In this document: positions 1 to 7,946 of the stretch, piece by piece | Layout of the letters: every line of letters begins with the position of its first letter | Position numbering within the stretch: the stretch's first letter is position 1 | From: Puniceibacterium antarcticum | GTDB taxonomy: Bacteria > Pseudomonadota > Alphaproteobacteria > Rhodobacterales > Rhodobacteraceae | Reading direction: 5' to 3' | DNA: 43,503 nt | Assembly: GCF_002760615.1 (NCBI RefSeq) | Contig: NZ_AWWI01000179.1 | Span: 1-43,503 of the forward strand | Program-made: the position numbers and the translations under genes | The notes under the pieces: model-generated | Databases searched by the model: none | The model's input: only the letters and a program-made list of their open reading frames with translations | Told to the model about the DNA's origin: nothing

Positions 1-2
1 AT

Positions 3-152
<150 letters not shown>

Positions 153-173
153 TGACGCAAAGAACATAACAAT

Positions 174-230
174 TGGGTGGGTCAAGTCTCGGTGACAATG
201 CCGGTTCAATTCTCAGTGACAATCAACAGC
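174..230. repeat. Tandem IS21-like terminal repeats
   Basis: Two degenerate copies of a roughly 21-bp unit lie in tandem: GGTCAAGTCTCGGTGACAAT followed by GGTTCAATTCTCAGTGACAA. Closely spaced repeats ending in GTGACAAT are characteristic of IS21-family ends. No IS21 transposase (istA/istB) is visible, so this would be a solo end. It starts about 20 bases after the LPOR remnant stops, which fits disruption of that gene by insertion and later deletion. Confidence 0.35.
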
Positions 231-548
231 ACGGAAACAAACACCCAGGCGCCTTGGCGCTGCACAAAAGATTTATCCTGTACCCACATTTTATTCTTTT
301 TTTACCCTTGGAGGGGAAGCGAAAGAATAAGCAGCCCATTATTTTTGCCGTCTCTTTCCAAAATTCAACACCCCAATGACGCACATGCGCACGGCATGAC
401 AGGTCCACTTCAGCAATGGCAGGAGGGGGGCGGCATCGCGCTTACTCATGAACCGCTTCAACGCCTACGGCAGCGTCTATATCGTCCGCTTGGGATGACG
501 CGAGTGGGAAAGGGGAAGTCACACCTAACATGTGAGCTTTGCAACAAC
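231..548. other. Intergenic stretch without a supported gene
   Basis: Both strands hold only short reading frames with no recognisable family and no good ribosome binding site. A short run from 450 (MNRFNAYGSVYIVRLG, then stop) has coding-like composition and may be another gene fragment, but it is too short to identify. Confidence 0.4.
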
Positions 549-1871
549 TCATACTGGGATGAACATCGTCATAGTCGTGCCGGATTGCGATGTCTGGATC
601 TCCAGTCCGCCACCCATGCTATCGGCTAAACCAAAGACCATCGAGAGACCAAGTCCGGTTCCCTTACCTACACCCTTTGTCGTAAAAAAAGGGTCTATGA
701 CGAATTTAAGGACATCCTGTGGAATACCACTACCACTGTCGACCACTTTATAGGCAACGTAGCTTCCACTGTCCAGGGATCGACCGCCCGCAACATGCTT
801 GGACATTTTTGTTTCGACGATGTGAACCGAAAGCGAAATGTTTCCGCCGGAAGGTGTTGCATCAACCGCATTGAGCACGAGGTTAAGGAGCGCTGTCTCG
901 ATCTGACTGGCATCCACATTGATCATGGGGGCCTCGGTAAGAGGGTGGATAGTGAAGCTGACCTTGGAAGGAATGAGATGATCCGTCAGAATTTTCAAAC
1001 TATAAAGCGGCGCATTCGCGTTGATCATCGTAAATCTTAGAGGTGATTGACGCGCATACACTAAAATTTGTTTCACAACTTTGGCAGCGCGAAGGCTTGC
1101 TTCGTGCGCTGCCGCAACCGCCTGATCTTTTTCGTTATCATCCGCCAGAACTTCATAAAGCTCAAGGTTTCCGGAAATCGCGGTGATGATGTTGTTGAAG
1201 TCATGGGCAACACCACCTGCCAATTGCCCAATGGACGCAAGTTTTTGTGCCTGAAAGGCTTGATTGTCTGCGGCATTCTTTGCCATTATTCTTTTTCGCG
1301 CCCCCAACATTGACTGGGCCAGAACTCCCAAAAGCGCCAGCCAACTTGCAACGATACCGAACAATGCTAAGGGACTGGAAATTTGAGGCAACACCAATCC
1401 AAAAAATGCTAACATTCCAATAAATACAATGATTATATTCCCAAATATTAAAAATGAAGACGTGTCTGCCCTATGAACAAGTTGGACAAGCTGAGCTCCG
1501 ATCAAACCGGCGCCCACAAGGAATAAATTTCTATCCAATTGACTGAATGTCCATGCCGGAAACCAAATGTAAGCAGTCGTATTCAACAGGACTAATAAAT
1601 GTGTAACGCGGCATTGAATAACAGAAACTTGGGCGCTTAACTTCTTGGCATATACCCATATGGCGATATAAGATAAAACGTAGAGGATGCTCCAATAGGT
1701 AGACATCATAGAATTAGTATAAACCGATATAAGGATGCCTGCGAGAGGCACTCCAAAAACTCGAAGGGCCACATTCAGGAAATGATCATATTCTAGTGCC
1801 ATAATACGGTCTACCTCGCCTCGGTAACCGTCTTTTGGGCCGGCGAACTGCCTGTACTTCGTTATGTGCAT
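549..1871 (-). CDS. Membrane-bound sensor histidine kinase (HDFNN type)
   Basis: A 440-residue protein with about six hydrophobic segments between residues 31 and 190, then a cytoplasmic kinase core. The H-box is GGVAHDFNNIITAI with the phospho-accepting His near 223. The N-box is LLNLVLNAVDA (Asn near 334), G1 is VVDSGSGIP, and the F/G2 region is DPFFTTKGVGKGTGLGLS. This is the NtrB-like HDFNN subgroup of HATPase kinases. The membrane part matches no named sensor domain that I recognise. No response-regulator gene is adjacent and no receiver domain is attached, so it is an orphan and its signal is unknown. The first ATG (1871) lacks a clear ribosome binding site. An internal ATG at 1802, preceded by GAGG and still upstream of the first membrane segment, may be the true start. 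It is flanked by mobile-element debris but appears intact. Confidence 0.88.
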   Translation of the reverse strand: MHITKYRQFAGPKDGYRGEVDRIMALEYDHFLNVALRVFGVPLAGILISVYTNSMMSTYWSILYVLSYIAIWVYAKKLSAQVSVIQCRVTHLLVLLNTTAYIWFPAWTFSQLDRNLFLVGAGLIGAQLVQLVHRADTSSFLIFGNIIIVFIGMLAFFGLVLPQISSPLALFGIVASWLALLGVLAQSMLGARKRIMAKNAADNQAFQAQKLASIGQLAGGVAHDFNNIITAISGNLELYEVLADDNEKDQAVAAAHEASLRAAKVVKQILVYARQSPLRFTMINANAPLYSLKILTDHLIPSKVSFTIHPLTEAPMINVDASQIETALLNLVLNAVDATPSGGNISLSVHIVETKMSKHVAGGRSLDSGSYVAYKVVDSGSGIPQDVLKFVIDPFFTTKGVGKGTGLGLSMVFGLADSMGGGLEIQTSQSGTTMTMFIPV

Positions 1872-2135
1872 TGACCGACACTTTTTAGGGAGCTTTCGGC
1901 TCGGTAATGGAATTTCACTTCAAGTATACATGTTCTCCGAGAATCCCAAAGTGACCTGTAATTTTACGGAGGATCACCTGATCAAGCTCTGCTACCCGAG
2001 CGGCGTTTGAGATCAGGTAGAAGAGCTTTGACTCGCAGAATTCAATTCGGGCACACTACGCGACTCTCGGTCGTTCGCCCTGAATATGTCGCAAGTGTCT
2101 GAATTTATTTGGCGATCTTGGAAGAACTGTAGCAA

Positions 2136-2181
2136 GAAATTGCAGGGTTTCGCATACTGGGTCCTGAAACCTTGCAATTTC
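2136..2181. repeat. 16-bp inverted repeat upstream of IS5 transposase
   Basis: GAAATTGCAGGGTTTC (2136-2151) and GAAACCTTGCAATTTC (2166-2181) are inverted copies matching at 15 of 16 positions, separated by 14 bases. It sits ten bases before the first recognisable transposase codon. It could be a hairpin that blocks read-through transcription into the transposase, or part of the element's left end. Confidence 0.6.
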
Positions 2182-2190
2182 CGGAGCTGC

Positions 2191-3560
2191 GATGAAGAGC
2201 AGGATGATCTCCTGCGTCCTCGCCTGACCGACATGATCGATCTGCGCCATGAGTTGGCGATGCTGGAAAAGCTGATCGACTGGGAGTTCTTCGAGACGGA
2301 ATGGGCTGGTTTCTTTCCCTACACAACAGGGCGTCCAGCGACATCGCCCCGCCTGGTCGCGGGGCTGCTGTATCTTCAGCACGCCTATCGCCTCTCCGAC
2401 GAAGCTGTTGTCGCCCGCTGGGTCGAAAATCCCTACCACCAGCATTTCACCGGCGAGGTTTTCTTTCAGCACCGTCCGCCCATCGATCCTTCCTCGCTGA
2501 CCCGCCGGCGCAAGCGGATCGGAGAGGAAGGGGCCGATTGGCTGCTCACCAAGACCATCGAGGCCGGGCGCACGTCCGGTGCCCTTGATGACCACAGCGC
2601 TCGGTAACCACGGCCAGCACGAGGACGTTGACGTCGGATTTGCCGATCTTCCAGTTAGAGCACTTTGCATTTGATTTGAATCGCAAGACGCTGCCTCTCC
2701 CTTCGGTCGAACGCGCCTTGCGATGTAACTGCGTCAGATACAATACAAAGCGCTGTAGTTCGGTCGAGACCGCGTTTGAAGGTGACCAGGTCAGGTGCAA
2801 ACGTCTCGATTGCAAGAGCCGTTACAGGACCCACGCCCGGCTCTACGAGAAGGCACGGGTGAAACTGGTCGCGCTGGCGAAAGACCTCGGCCTCGACCTG
2901 CGCCAGACCTATGCGCGCAAGGCACCGCGGCTGGCGATGCAGATCGGCAGGTATGCGCACGCGCGCCAATACAAGCGGATGCGCAAGGCATTGAGAACGC
3001 TGCGCGGATATGAGGGCCGTGCCATGCGCGACATTCGTCAGCGGCTGGACGACATCCCAGCGGGTACAATGCGCGACAACGTGGCCGAGATGCTGGCGCG
3101 GGTTTCAAAGCTTCTGCACCAGGCCCCGAAGGGAAGGGGCAAGATCTACGCCCTGCATGAGCCTGACGTCGACTGAATCTCCAAAGGTAAGGCGCGGGTG
3201 CGCTACGAGTTCGGCTGCAAGGTCAGCCTCGCCACCACTATCGATGAAGGGCTCGTCGTTGGCATGCGCGCCATGCCAGGTAATCCGTACGACGGTCACA
3301 CCCTGGCCGAGGCCCTGGAACAGGTCGAGACGCTCACGGACCGCCGCCCGGACCTCGCCGTCGTCGATCGTGGCTAGCGCGGACACGGCGTCGCAAAGAC
3401 CCGAGTTCTGATATCCGGCATGCGCCGCGGGCTGACGGATGGGCTGAAAGCGTAGCTCCGACGGCGCAGCGCGATCGAGCCGGAAATTGGCCACATGAAG
3501 ACCGATGGGCACCTCGCGCTCCGCCCGCTCAAAGGGACCAATGGTGATCAACGCCTTCAC
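2191..3560 (+). pseudogene. IS5-family transposase, interrupted and decayed
   Basis: The N-terminal part (2191-2600, frame 1) contains the InsH-type N-terminal domain: LLRPRLTDMID, then WEFFETEWAGFF, RLVAGLLYLQHAYRLSDE and DPSSLTRRRKRIGEEGADWL. The reading frame is then lost for about 220 bases of foreign sequence. It resumes near 2830 in frame 3 with RLYEKARVKLVALAKDLGL and YARKAPRLAMQIGRYAHARQ. Downstream motifs (KARVRYEFGCKVSLATT, MRAMPGNPYDGHTLAEALEQ, RRRSAIEPEIGHMKTDGH) continue in that frame, but through three stops: TGA 3174-3176, TAG 3375-3377 and TAG 3453-3455. The expected start ATG (2190) is out of frame by one base, as though one A had been lost after it. The C-terminus fades out near 3560. 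The element cannot encode an active transposase. Confidence 0.85.
2610..2840 (-). mobile_element. IS110-family transposase fragment inside the IS5 element
   Basis: On the minus strand, 2840-2757 translates as PGVGPVTALAIETFAP followed by DLVTFKRGLD. This is the helix-hairpin-helix-like block typical of the C-terminal half of IS110 transposases (PGVGP.TA.A...F.P....F..GRDFAAWLG). Homology stops at the point where FAAWLG should follow. The rest of the insert (2610-2755) holds unrelated sequence, including a short repeat also found near 34090. The IS110 piece and the resumed IS5 frame share the bases CCACGCCCGG at the junction, which suggests joining at microhomology rather than clean transposition. 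Confidence 0.65.
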
Positions 3561-3642
3561 GAACCGATCAATAGCAGTGCAAATCGCCGCGTAGGCGTTG
3601 TTCAATGTCGACTAACTCGTCTTTACGTGCAAGAGCCACCGC

Positions 3643-4038
3643 TCACGCCCTCAGTGCAAAACGCGATCTCTTTGTGTGCGATAAGGCCTTTTTATCTGAG
3701 AACCTGGCTCGGATCAGCGCCCGATGGATCAAAGAGAGCAGCACCGACACGCCATATGTCTCTTGCAGCGCCCCAGCCAGCTCCGCTACGGTGTTGTCGG
3801 GCTTCGGCCTGACGATCTTTACCAGGAACGCACTGTGCGCTTTGAGCTTGCCCGAAGTCCCGGGCGCGCGGCCCTGGCACTTTGGCGTAACGACGCCCCT
3901 ACAGCGAGACTCGGCCGCAAGCCTGACAGCCGTGCTGGCACTGACGCCGAACACCCGCGCCGCTGCGCGTCGCGACTGACCGGCGGCGAGGTAGCCCGAG
4001 ATCCGCTCGTGAAGATCGATTGAGTACGATTTGCCCAT
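3643..4038 (-). pseudogene. IS630-family transposase, N-terminal fragment
   Basis: 131 residues beginning MGKSYSIDLHERISGYLAAG and continuing QSRRAAARVFGVSAST. This is the helix-turn-helix N-terminus of IS630-type transposases, followed by a KCQGRAPGTSGKL linker and a second helix-turn-helix region. The catalytic DDE domain is missing: after KKALSHTKRSR the frame ends where it meets the IS5 remnant. A strong ribosome binding site (AGGAGG) lies just upstream of the start at 4038. It is truncated and cannot catalyse transposition. Confidence 0.78.
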
Positions 4039-4100
4039 CCAACACCTCCTGTTGGAAGTGAATCAGACAAATGATCAAATGGGAATCCCACGCGATTCAG
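4032..4100. repeat. IS630 leader repeat, copy 1
   Basis: This stretch, covering the transposase start, ribosome binding site and upstream non-coding DNA, recurs in the same orientation at about 5441-5510. Shared blocks include CACCTCCTG, GGAAGTGAA and AAATGGGAATCCCA, then CGATTCAG. It marks the left end of an IS630 subfamily present here as two diverged copies. Confidence 0.65.
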
Positions 4101-4514
4101 ATTAAAATCAAACCGCTTTAATCCATTTTTAATACAATTGCAGTTTTATGAAGACGTTCGTTCCTAAATTGCGTAAAGTATTCATATATACATGTACATT
4201 GGCGATCTGATTACCGTGCAGCGCCTCGTCGCCAGACGCAGCATTTCAGATAGCAAAATAGCGACCTGCGTTGCCCTACCCTGCAGGGTTCCCCGTGGCA
4301 CCGCAGAAATGAGACCAAACCGACCCTACTCGGGGTGGCAATGCCTGTGCAGAGATGGGATGTGCAGTTTAACTTTGCGCTTCAATTCGCACAAAACTCT
4401 CCGGCTCCTCAGGCCAATGTGGCTCTTGCCCTCGCTATTAGGCTTGCTGCGGTTACGCCCCACAGCCTCTAGAACTCACCGCCCCGGCGTCGGCCAGATG
4501 CGGAAGACGTAAGA
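4101..4514. other. AT-rich to neutral intergenic stretch, no supported gene
   Basis: An open frame from 4192 exists but shows no family resemblance and has irregular composition. A second frame from about 4340 (MPVQRWDVQFNFALQF, then stop near 4475) has a coding-like look but cannot be identified. It may be the fragment of a lost gene. Confidence 0.4.
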
Positions 4515-4568
4515 ATGGAAACCTTGAGACATCTTAACGCCATGCGTTACATTGTGTGGGAAGACTGA
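4515..4568 (+). CDS. Possible 17-residue leader-like peptide
   Basis: ATG at 4515 opens a 17-codon frame (METLRHLNAMRYIVWED). Its TGA overlaps the ATG of the next small frame as TGATG, an arrangement typical of translational coupling. The ribosome binding site is weak, and no family is recognised. It may be a chance frame or the tail of a degraded gene. Confidence 0.2.
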   Translation: METLRHLNAMRYIVWED

Positions 4569-4639
4569 TGGCCTGGGGCTGGATTTTCATCGCCGCCGCC
4601 ATCCTCTATGCCCTCCTGCTCGGCTGGCTTGTGTTGTAG
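4568..4639 (+). CDS. Possible 23-residue single-membrane-span peptide
   Basis: The frame encodes MAWGWIFIAAAILYALLL followed by GWLVL and a stop. It is one continuous hydrophobic helix with aromatic N-terminal residues, the look of small membrane proteins such as oxidase accessory subunits. It overlaps the previous frame by one base (TGATG). It lies in IS debris with no functional neighbour, so a real role is unproven. Confidence 0.25.
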   Translation: MAWGWIFIAAAILYALLLGWLVL

Positions 4640-4668
4640 TTGCTATGAAGGTGAAAGGGCCATTTATG

Positions 4669-4878
4669 ACGTGATCGCCCCCCGACGGCATCAATTTGCC
4701 AAGGTGGGCCTGGAATGATCCACAAAGGATGACAGTCATGCCGGAGATTCTCACTGTGGGGCTCCCTCTGGTAAAGGATGTGTTTCAGGTTCATGGAGCT
4801 GACGGCGCAACTCGAGGGGTCTTGCGTATGAAACTGCGGCGAGGGCAGTTGCTTGAGTTAGTCGGCCAGTTACCATGA
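4669..4878 (+). pseudogene. IS110-family left end and transposase N-terminus, copy A
   Basis: From the ATG at 4738 the frame reads MPEILTVGLPLVKDVFQVHG, then ADGATRGVLRMKLRRGQLLE and a stop. It matches the RuvC-like N-terminus of IS110 transposases (TVGLDLAK.VFQVHG). The first catalytic Asp of the DEDD set is replaced (GLPLVK instead of GLDLAK), and the rest of the protein is missing. The 70 bases upstream include CCCCCCGACGGCAT and GATCCACAA, which are shared with the inverted copy at 5028-5233. Confidence 0.7.
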
Positions 4879-5027
4879 GATGTGACTTGTCTTATGCTGA
4901 ATTCGGCTCGCGCGGCATGAAGGAGCCGTTGCCCGCCACACCATTTATGGCTGAATCGCAAGTGGCTGGGTCGTGATGGACCATTCGAGAGTTTGATCAG
5001 CCGCCGTGTTCCCCAAGGGCCTGAACA

Positions 5028-5233
5028 GTGAGCCATCCAAAAATCAAGGTCCTCATCCCGTCTAACTTTCTTGCGAAGGACCGCTCTGCCGGAGTCATCT
5101 GTACCGTGGGCTTGGAATCCTTCCTTCGCAAGGTCACGCCCGACCGTGATAATCTGCGACATGACAGCCCTCCGTTGTGGATCATCGCAGGCCAACCTTG
5201 ACACATTTATGCCGTCAGGGGGCGGTCACATAA
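5028..5233 (-). pseudogene. IS110-family left end and transposase N-terminus, copy B
   Basis: On the minus strand the ATG at 5162 opens MSQIITVGRDLAKEGFQAHG followed by TDDSGRAVLRKKVRRDEDL. It is a second IS110 N-terminus, here with the catalytic Asp kept (GRDLAK). Homology is lost after about 45 residues. The upstream leader (CCCCCTGACGGCAT, GATCCACAAC) matches copy A, so the two copies form an inverted pair facing each other across about 150 bases of unassigned DNA. Confidence 0.68.
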
Positions 5234-5316
5234 TCAACGTCGTCTGCATCCTGTCTCCAGAAGGGAACTTTCGACTTACGAGGGTAAAGCATAAAGGCAA
5301 CCGGCTTGGGGAAATG

Positions 5317-5448
5317 CTAATGAATGAGCTGATGCATGACATCGAGTGGCAACTTGATGATCACGCGCGCAGCTGCGCGTGGAGAATGCCCGGCAGAAAT
5401 ATACCCACATATTCGTTCGCGAAGATCCATTGAGAAAGGTCTGCCCAT
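5317..5448 (-). pseudogene. IS630-family transposase stub, second copy
   Basis: Starting at 5448 the minus strand reads MGRPFSMDLRERICGYISAG followed by HSPRAAARV. This aligns with the N-terminus of the 3643-4038 fragment (MGKSYSIDLHERISGYLAAG). After 29 residues homology ends near 5362, and unrelated codons run to a TAG at 5317. The ribosome binding site AGGAGG and the leader repeat precede it. It is a truncated copy. Confidence 0.75.
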
Positions 5449-5530
5449 TCTTCACCTCCTGCCGGAAGTGAAGCAGATAACTTACCAAATGGGAATCCCA
5501 GACGATTCAGGTCAAAGGCAAAATTCTTCA
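5441..5530. repeat. IS630 leader repeat, copy 2
   Basis: Diverged direct repeat of 4032-4100. Shared blocks are CACCTCCTG, GGAAGTGAAGCAGA and AAATGGGAATCCCA, followed by CGATTCAGG. It covers the transposase start and its upstream region. Confidence 0.65.
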
Positions 5531-5912
5531 ACGATTTTTTGGACGACCCTCGCGGAGTGTCGTCCAATTCTGGACACGTCGAACTTCGGGACCTCAAGCC
5601 CCAGCCCCAGAAAGGCGGGCCGTTCGAATTGCACTGAGTAGGGGAGGCACAGTGCTCGCGCAATAGTCATGCCGCCGTCTCTGACGCACTGTGGGCTGTG
5701 TGTCACAGCATGAGTGGAGTCCCTCCAGAAGGAGGGTTGGTTCGTGAGGCAGGGCATGCTTTTTAGAGGACATAACTCCGACAGCTGGGCCATTTTGATC
5801 AACTGTCATTTAAGAGTGCAGCCACGTTCCGTGGACGTTGGGGCTTTTCAGTAAGTGGGTCTGGCAGTCACCGTTGCCCGCTTCTCTTTGCGCGGCCAAT
5901 CGCTGAATGCCA
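5531..5912. other. Intergenic stretch without a supported gene
   Basis: Only short overlapping frames with no family resemblance occur here. It is the right border of the IS-rich region, and the next feature is the end of the Lrp-family regulator. Confidence 0.4.
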
Positions 5913-6377
5913 TCAGGTCAGCCGGATCGGCCGCTGTTCGGCGATTGCTTCCATTCCGAAATACGAGGTGACCGTCTCAAGCTCGATATCTTCGATCAGC
6001 CGTTTGTAGACATCGTCATAGCTGTTCATGTCCCTTGTCACGATCTTGAGCAGATAATCGTAGTCGCCGCCAATGCGGAAAAAATCGATCACTTCCGGGA
6101 GAGTCGAAACATGCTGGCGAAACTGCTTTAGCCAGCTAGCCGAGTGATGGCGCGTCTTGATCATCACAAAAACCACCAGCCCAAAGCCGAGTTGCTTGCG
6201 ATCCAGAACCACGGTGCGGTTGCGCAGGATGCCCGCTGCTTCCAGTGCCTTCAGGCGCCGCCAGCAGGCATTCTGTGACAGGCCGACCCTGTCACTGAGG
6301 GCGCGCTGCGATTGCGCAGAGTCGCGCTGAAGCTCTTCTAGAATTCGTAAATCTATATGATCTAATTTTTCATTCAT
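5913..6377 (-). CDS. Lrp/AsnC-family transcriptional regulator
   Basis: A 154-residue protein of normal family length. The N-terminal helix-turn-helix (about residues 5-60) includes LDHIDLRILEELQRDSAQSQ and GLSQNACWRRLKALEAAGIL. The C-terminal RAM/AsnC effector-binding domain (about 68-145) includes LPEVIDFFRIGGDYDYLLKI. Lrp/AsnC proteins usually bind amino acids or related metabolites and control transport and catabolic operons. The gene diverges from the large operon beginning at 6486, with a perfect palindrome in the shared 108-bp gap, so it is the likely local regulator of that operon. The ligand is probably an amino acid-like substrate or intermediate of the cluster. Confidence 0.93.
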   Translation of the reverse strand: MNEKLDHIDLRILEELQRDSAQSQRALSDRVGLSQNACWRRLKALEAAGILRNRTVVLDRKQLGFGLVVFVMIKTRHHSASWLKQFRQHVSTLPEVIDFFRIGGDYDYLLKIVTRDMNSYDDVYKRLIEDIELETVTSYFGMEAIAEQRPIRLT

Positions 6378-6381
6378 TTTG

Positions 6382-6395
6382 CGATCATATGATCG
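6382..6395. promoter_or_regulatory. Palindromic operator candidate for the Lrp-type regulator
   Basis: CGATCATATGATCG is a perfect 14-bp palindrome four bases upstream of the regulator's start codon and inside the divergent control region. The position fits autoregulation plus control of the operon on the other strand. Binding is inferred. Confidence 0.5.
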
Positions 6396-6485
6396 AATAT
6401 TAATTCTATCAAGGCAAAATCAGGTGAACATTATCCAGTTTCACGTGTCAATCTTGCATCAATTGCCAAAAGTGACGGAGCTGGG

Positions 6486-7946
6486 ATGTCCCCCCTCAAC
6501 GAATTCAAGAAAACCCTTGCTGCGCCTGACCTTCTGGATCGTATCCGAAACGGTCTGATCGGCGATGATATGGAGATCGAAGGCCCATTCGGCGCCCAGA
6601 CCCTCGTCTATGCCGATTACGTTGCCTCGGGGCGCGCCTTGGTGCAGGTCGAGGATTTCATCCGTCAAAAGGTGCTGCCTTTTTACGCCAACAGCCACAC
6701 GCAGGCCTCCTTTTGTGGCGCCTATACAACGCGTCTGCGCGAGGCGGCACGGGCGGAGGTGGCGCGGATTACCGGTGCGGGGCAAGGAACCAGCGTGGTC
6801 TTTACCGGATCCGGATCGACCGCTGGAATCAACCGCATCGTCGGGTTGCTGGATATTGCCGCAATGGCTGCTCGGGGCGGGCGCGCTGTCGTGCTGGTCG
6901 GCCCCTATGAACATCACTCGAACCTTCTGCCGTGGCGGGAAAGCGGGGCGCGGGTCGTCGAGATCCCGGAAGCTGGGCAAGGCGGGCCCGATTTGGTCGC
7001 GTTGGAGGAGGCGCTGAGGGCGGCGCAAGGCGCAGATCTGATAGTTGGTTCGTTTTCGGCAGCTTCGAACGTGACGGGGATCACGACAGATGTGGATGCG
7101 GTGACGCGCCTGCTCAAGCAGAACGGCGCGCTGGCAATCTGGGATTATGGGTGCGGTGCGCCCTATATGACCATGAGAATGGGCGGAGGCACTGATGCGG
7201 CCAAAGATGCGATCGTGTTCTCACCACACAAGTTTCCCGGTGGGCCCGGTGCCTCTGGCGTTATGATCCTGCGGGACGCCATTGCCTGCCGCACGACACC
7301 GACTCTGCCCGGCGGGGGCACTGTCAGTTTCGTATCGCCTTGGGGGCATAGCTATTCGTCAAAGCTAAGTGATCGCGAAGAGGGCGGCACGCCGAATGTG
7401 GTTGGTGACATTCGCGTCGCACTTGCTCTGCTTGTGAAAGAGGCGCTGGGGCAGGACTTTCTGAGCCAGCGGCAGGCCATGCTGCGCGCCCGTGCGCTGG
7501 CGGTCTGGTCGCAGAACCCACGGATCGAACTGCTGGGCAACACCGACGCAGAGTCCCTGCCGATCTTTTCCTTCCGGGTGCGCGACGGTGCAGGTGGCCA
7601 TGTCCACCATCAGTTCTTTACCCGTCTGCTCAGCGATGTGCATGGCGTGCAGGCGCGGGGCGGCTGTGCATGCGCCGGTTCTTATGCGCACAGATTGCTG
7701 GGGCTGGACGCGACGCGATCGGCGCAGATGCAAAATGCGATCGCCTGCGGCGAAGAGCTGGAAAAACCGGGTTGGGTCCGGCTCAATCTGTCGGCGCTTA
7801 TGAGTGACGAGAAGGCAGATGTCGTCATTTGTGCTGTGGACAATCTCGCCCGCGCGGCTGAAAAGTATCAAAGCCACTATCGGGCCGATCCTGCGACCGC
7901 CCGGTTCATCCCTGAAAGCACCCCCGCAGAAAGTCTTGCCTCTTGA
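6486..7946 (+). CDS. Class-V aminotransferase-fold PLP enzyme (cysteine desulfurase-like)
   Basis: A 486-residue fold-type I PLP enzyme. Family landmarks are the SHTQASFCGAYTTRLREAAR region, the cofactor-binding FTGSGSTAGINR, GPYEHHSNLLPWRES, the Asp of WDYGCGAPYM, and the Schiff-base lysine in FSPHKFPGGPGASG (Lys249). A later RGGCACAGSYAHRLLG loop resembles the SufS/cysteine desulfurase and selenocysteine lyase branch. The class includes desulfurases, lyases, epimerases and aminotransferases, so the reaction cannot be fixed from sequence. A GGAG ribosome binding site precedes the ATG. It is first in an operon with an MFS carrier, a flavoprotein, CMD-fold proteins, an opine dehydrogenase-like protein and an ABC importer. 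This argues for a role in processing that transported nitrogen compound rather than in iron-sulfur assembly, since no suf/isc genes are adjacent. Confidence 0.88.
   Translation: MSPLNEFKKTLAAPDLLDRIRNGLIGDDMEIEGPFGAQTLVYADYVASGRALVQVEDFIRQKVLPFYANSHTQASFCGAYTTRLREAARAEVARITGAGQGTSVVFTGSGSTAGINRIVGLLDIAAMAARGGRAVVLVGPYEHHSNLLPWRESGARVVEIPEAGQGGPDLVALEEALRAAQGADLIVGSFSAASNVTGITTDVDAVTRLLKQNGALAIWDYGCGAPYMTMRMGGGTDAAKDAIVFSPHKFPGGPGASGVMILRDAIACRTTPTLPGGGTVSFVSPWGHSYSSKLSDREEGGTPNVVGDIRVALALLVKEALGQDFLSQRQAMLRARALAVWSQNPRIELLGNTDAESLPIFSFRVRDGAGGHVHHQFFTRLLSDVHGVQARGGCACAGSYAHRLLGLDATRSAQMQNAIACGEELEKPGWVRLNLSALMSDEKADVVICAVDNLARAAEKYQSHYRADPATARFIPESTPAESLAS

Noticed and set aside
177-629. 150-codon open frame on the plus strand at the left end
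   Set aside because: It has no family resemblance, runs through the IS21-like repeats, and overlaps the end of the kinase gene on the other strand.
4192-4512. 106-codon open frame in the IS-rich region
   Set aside because: Irregular composition, no ribosome binding site and no recognisable domain.
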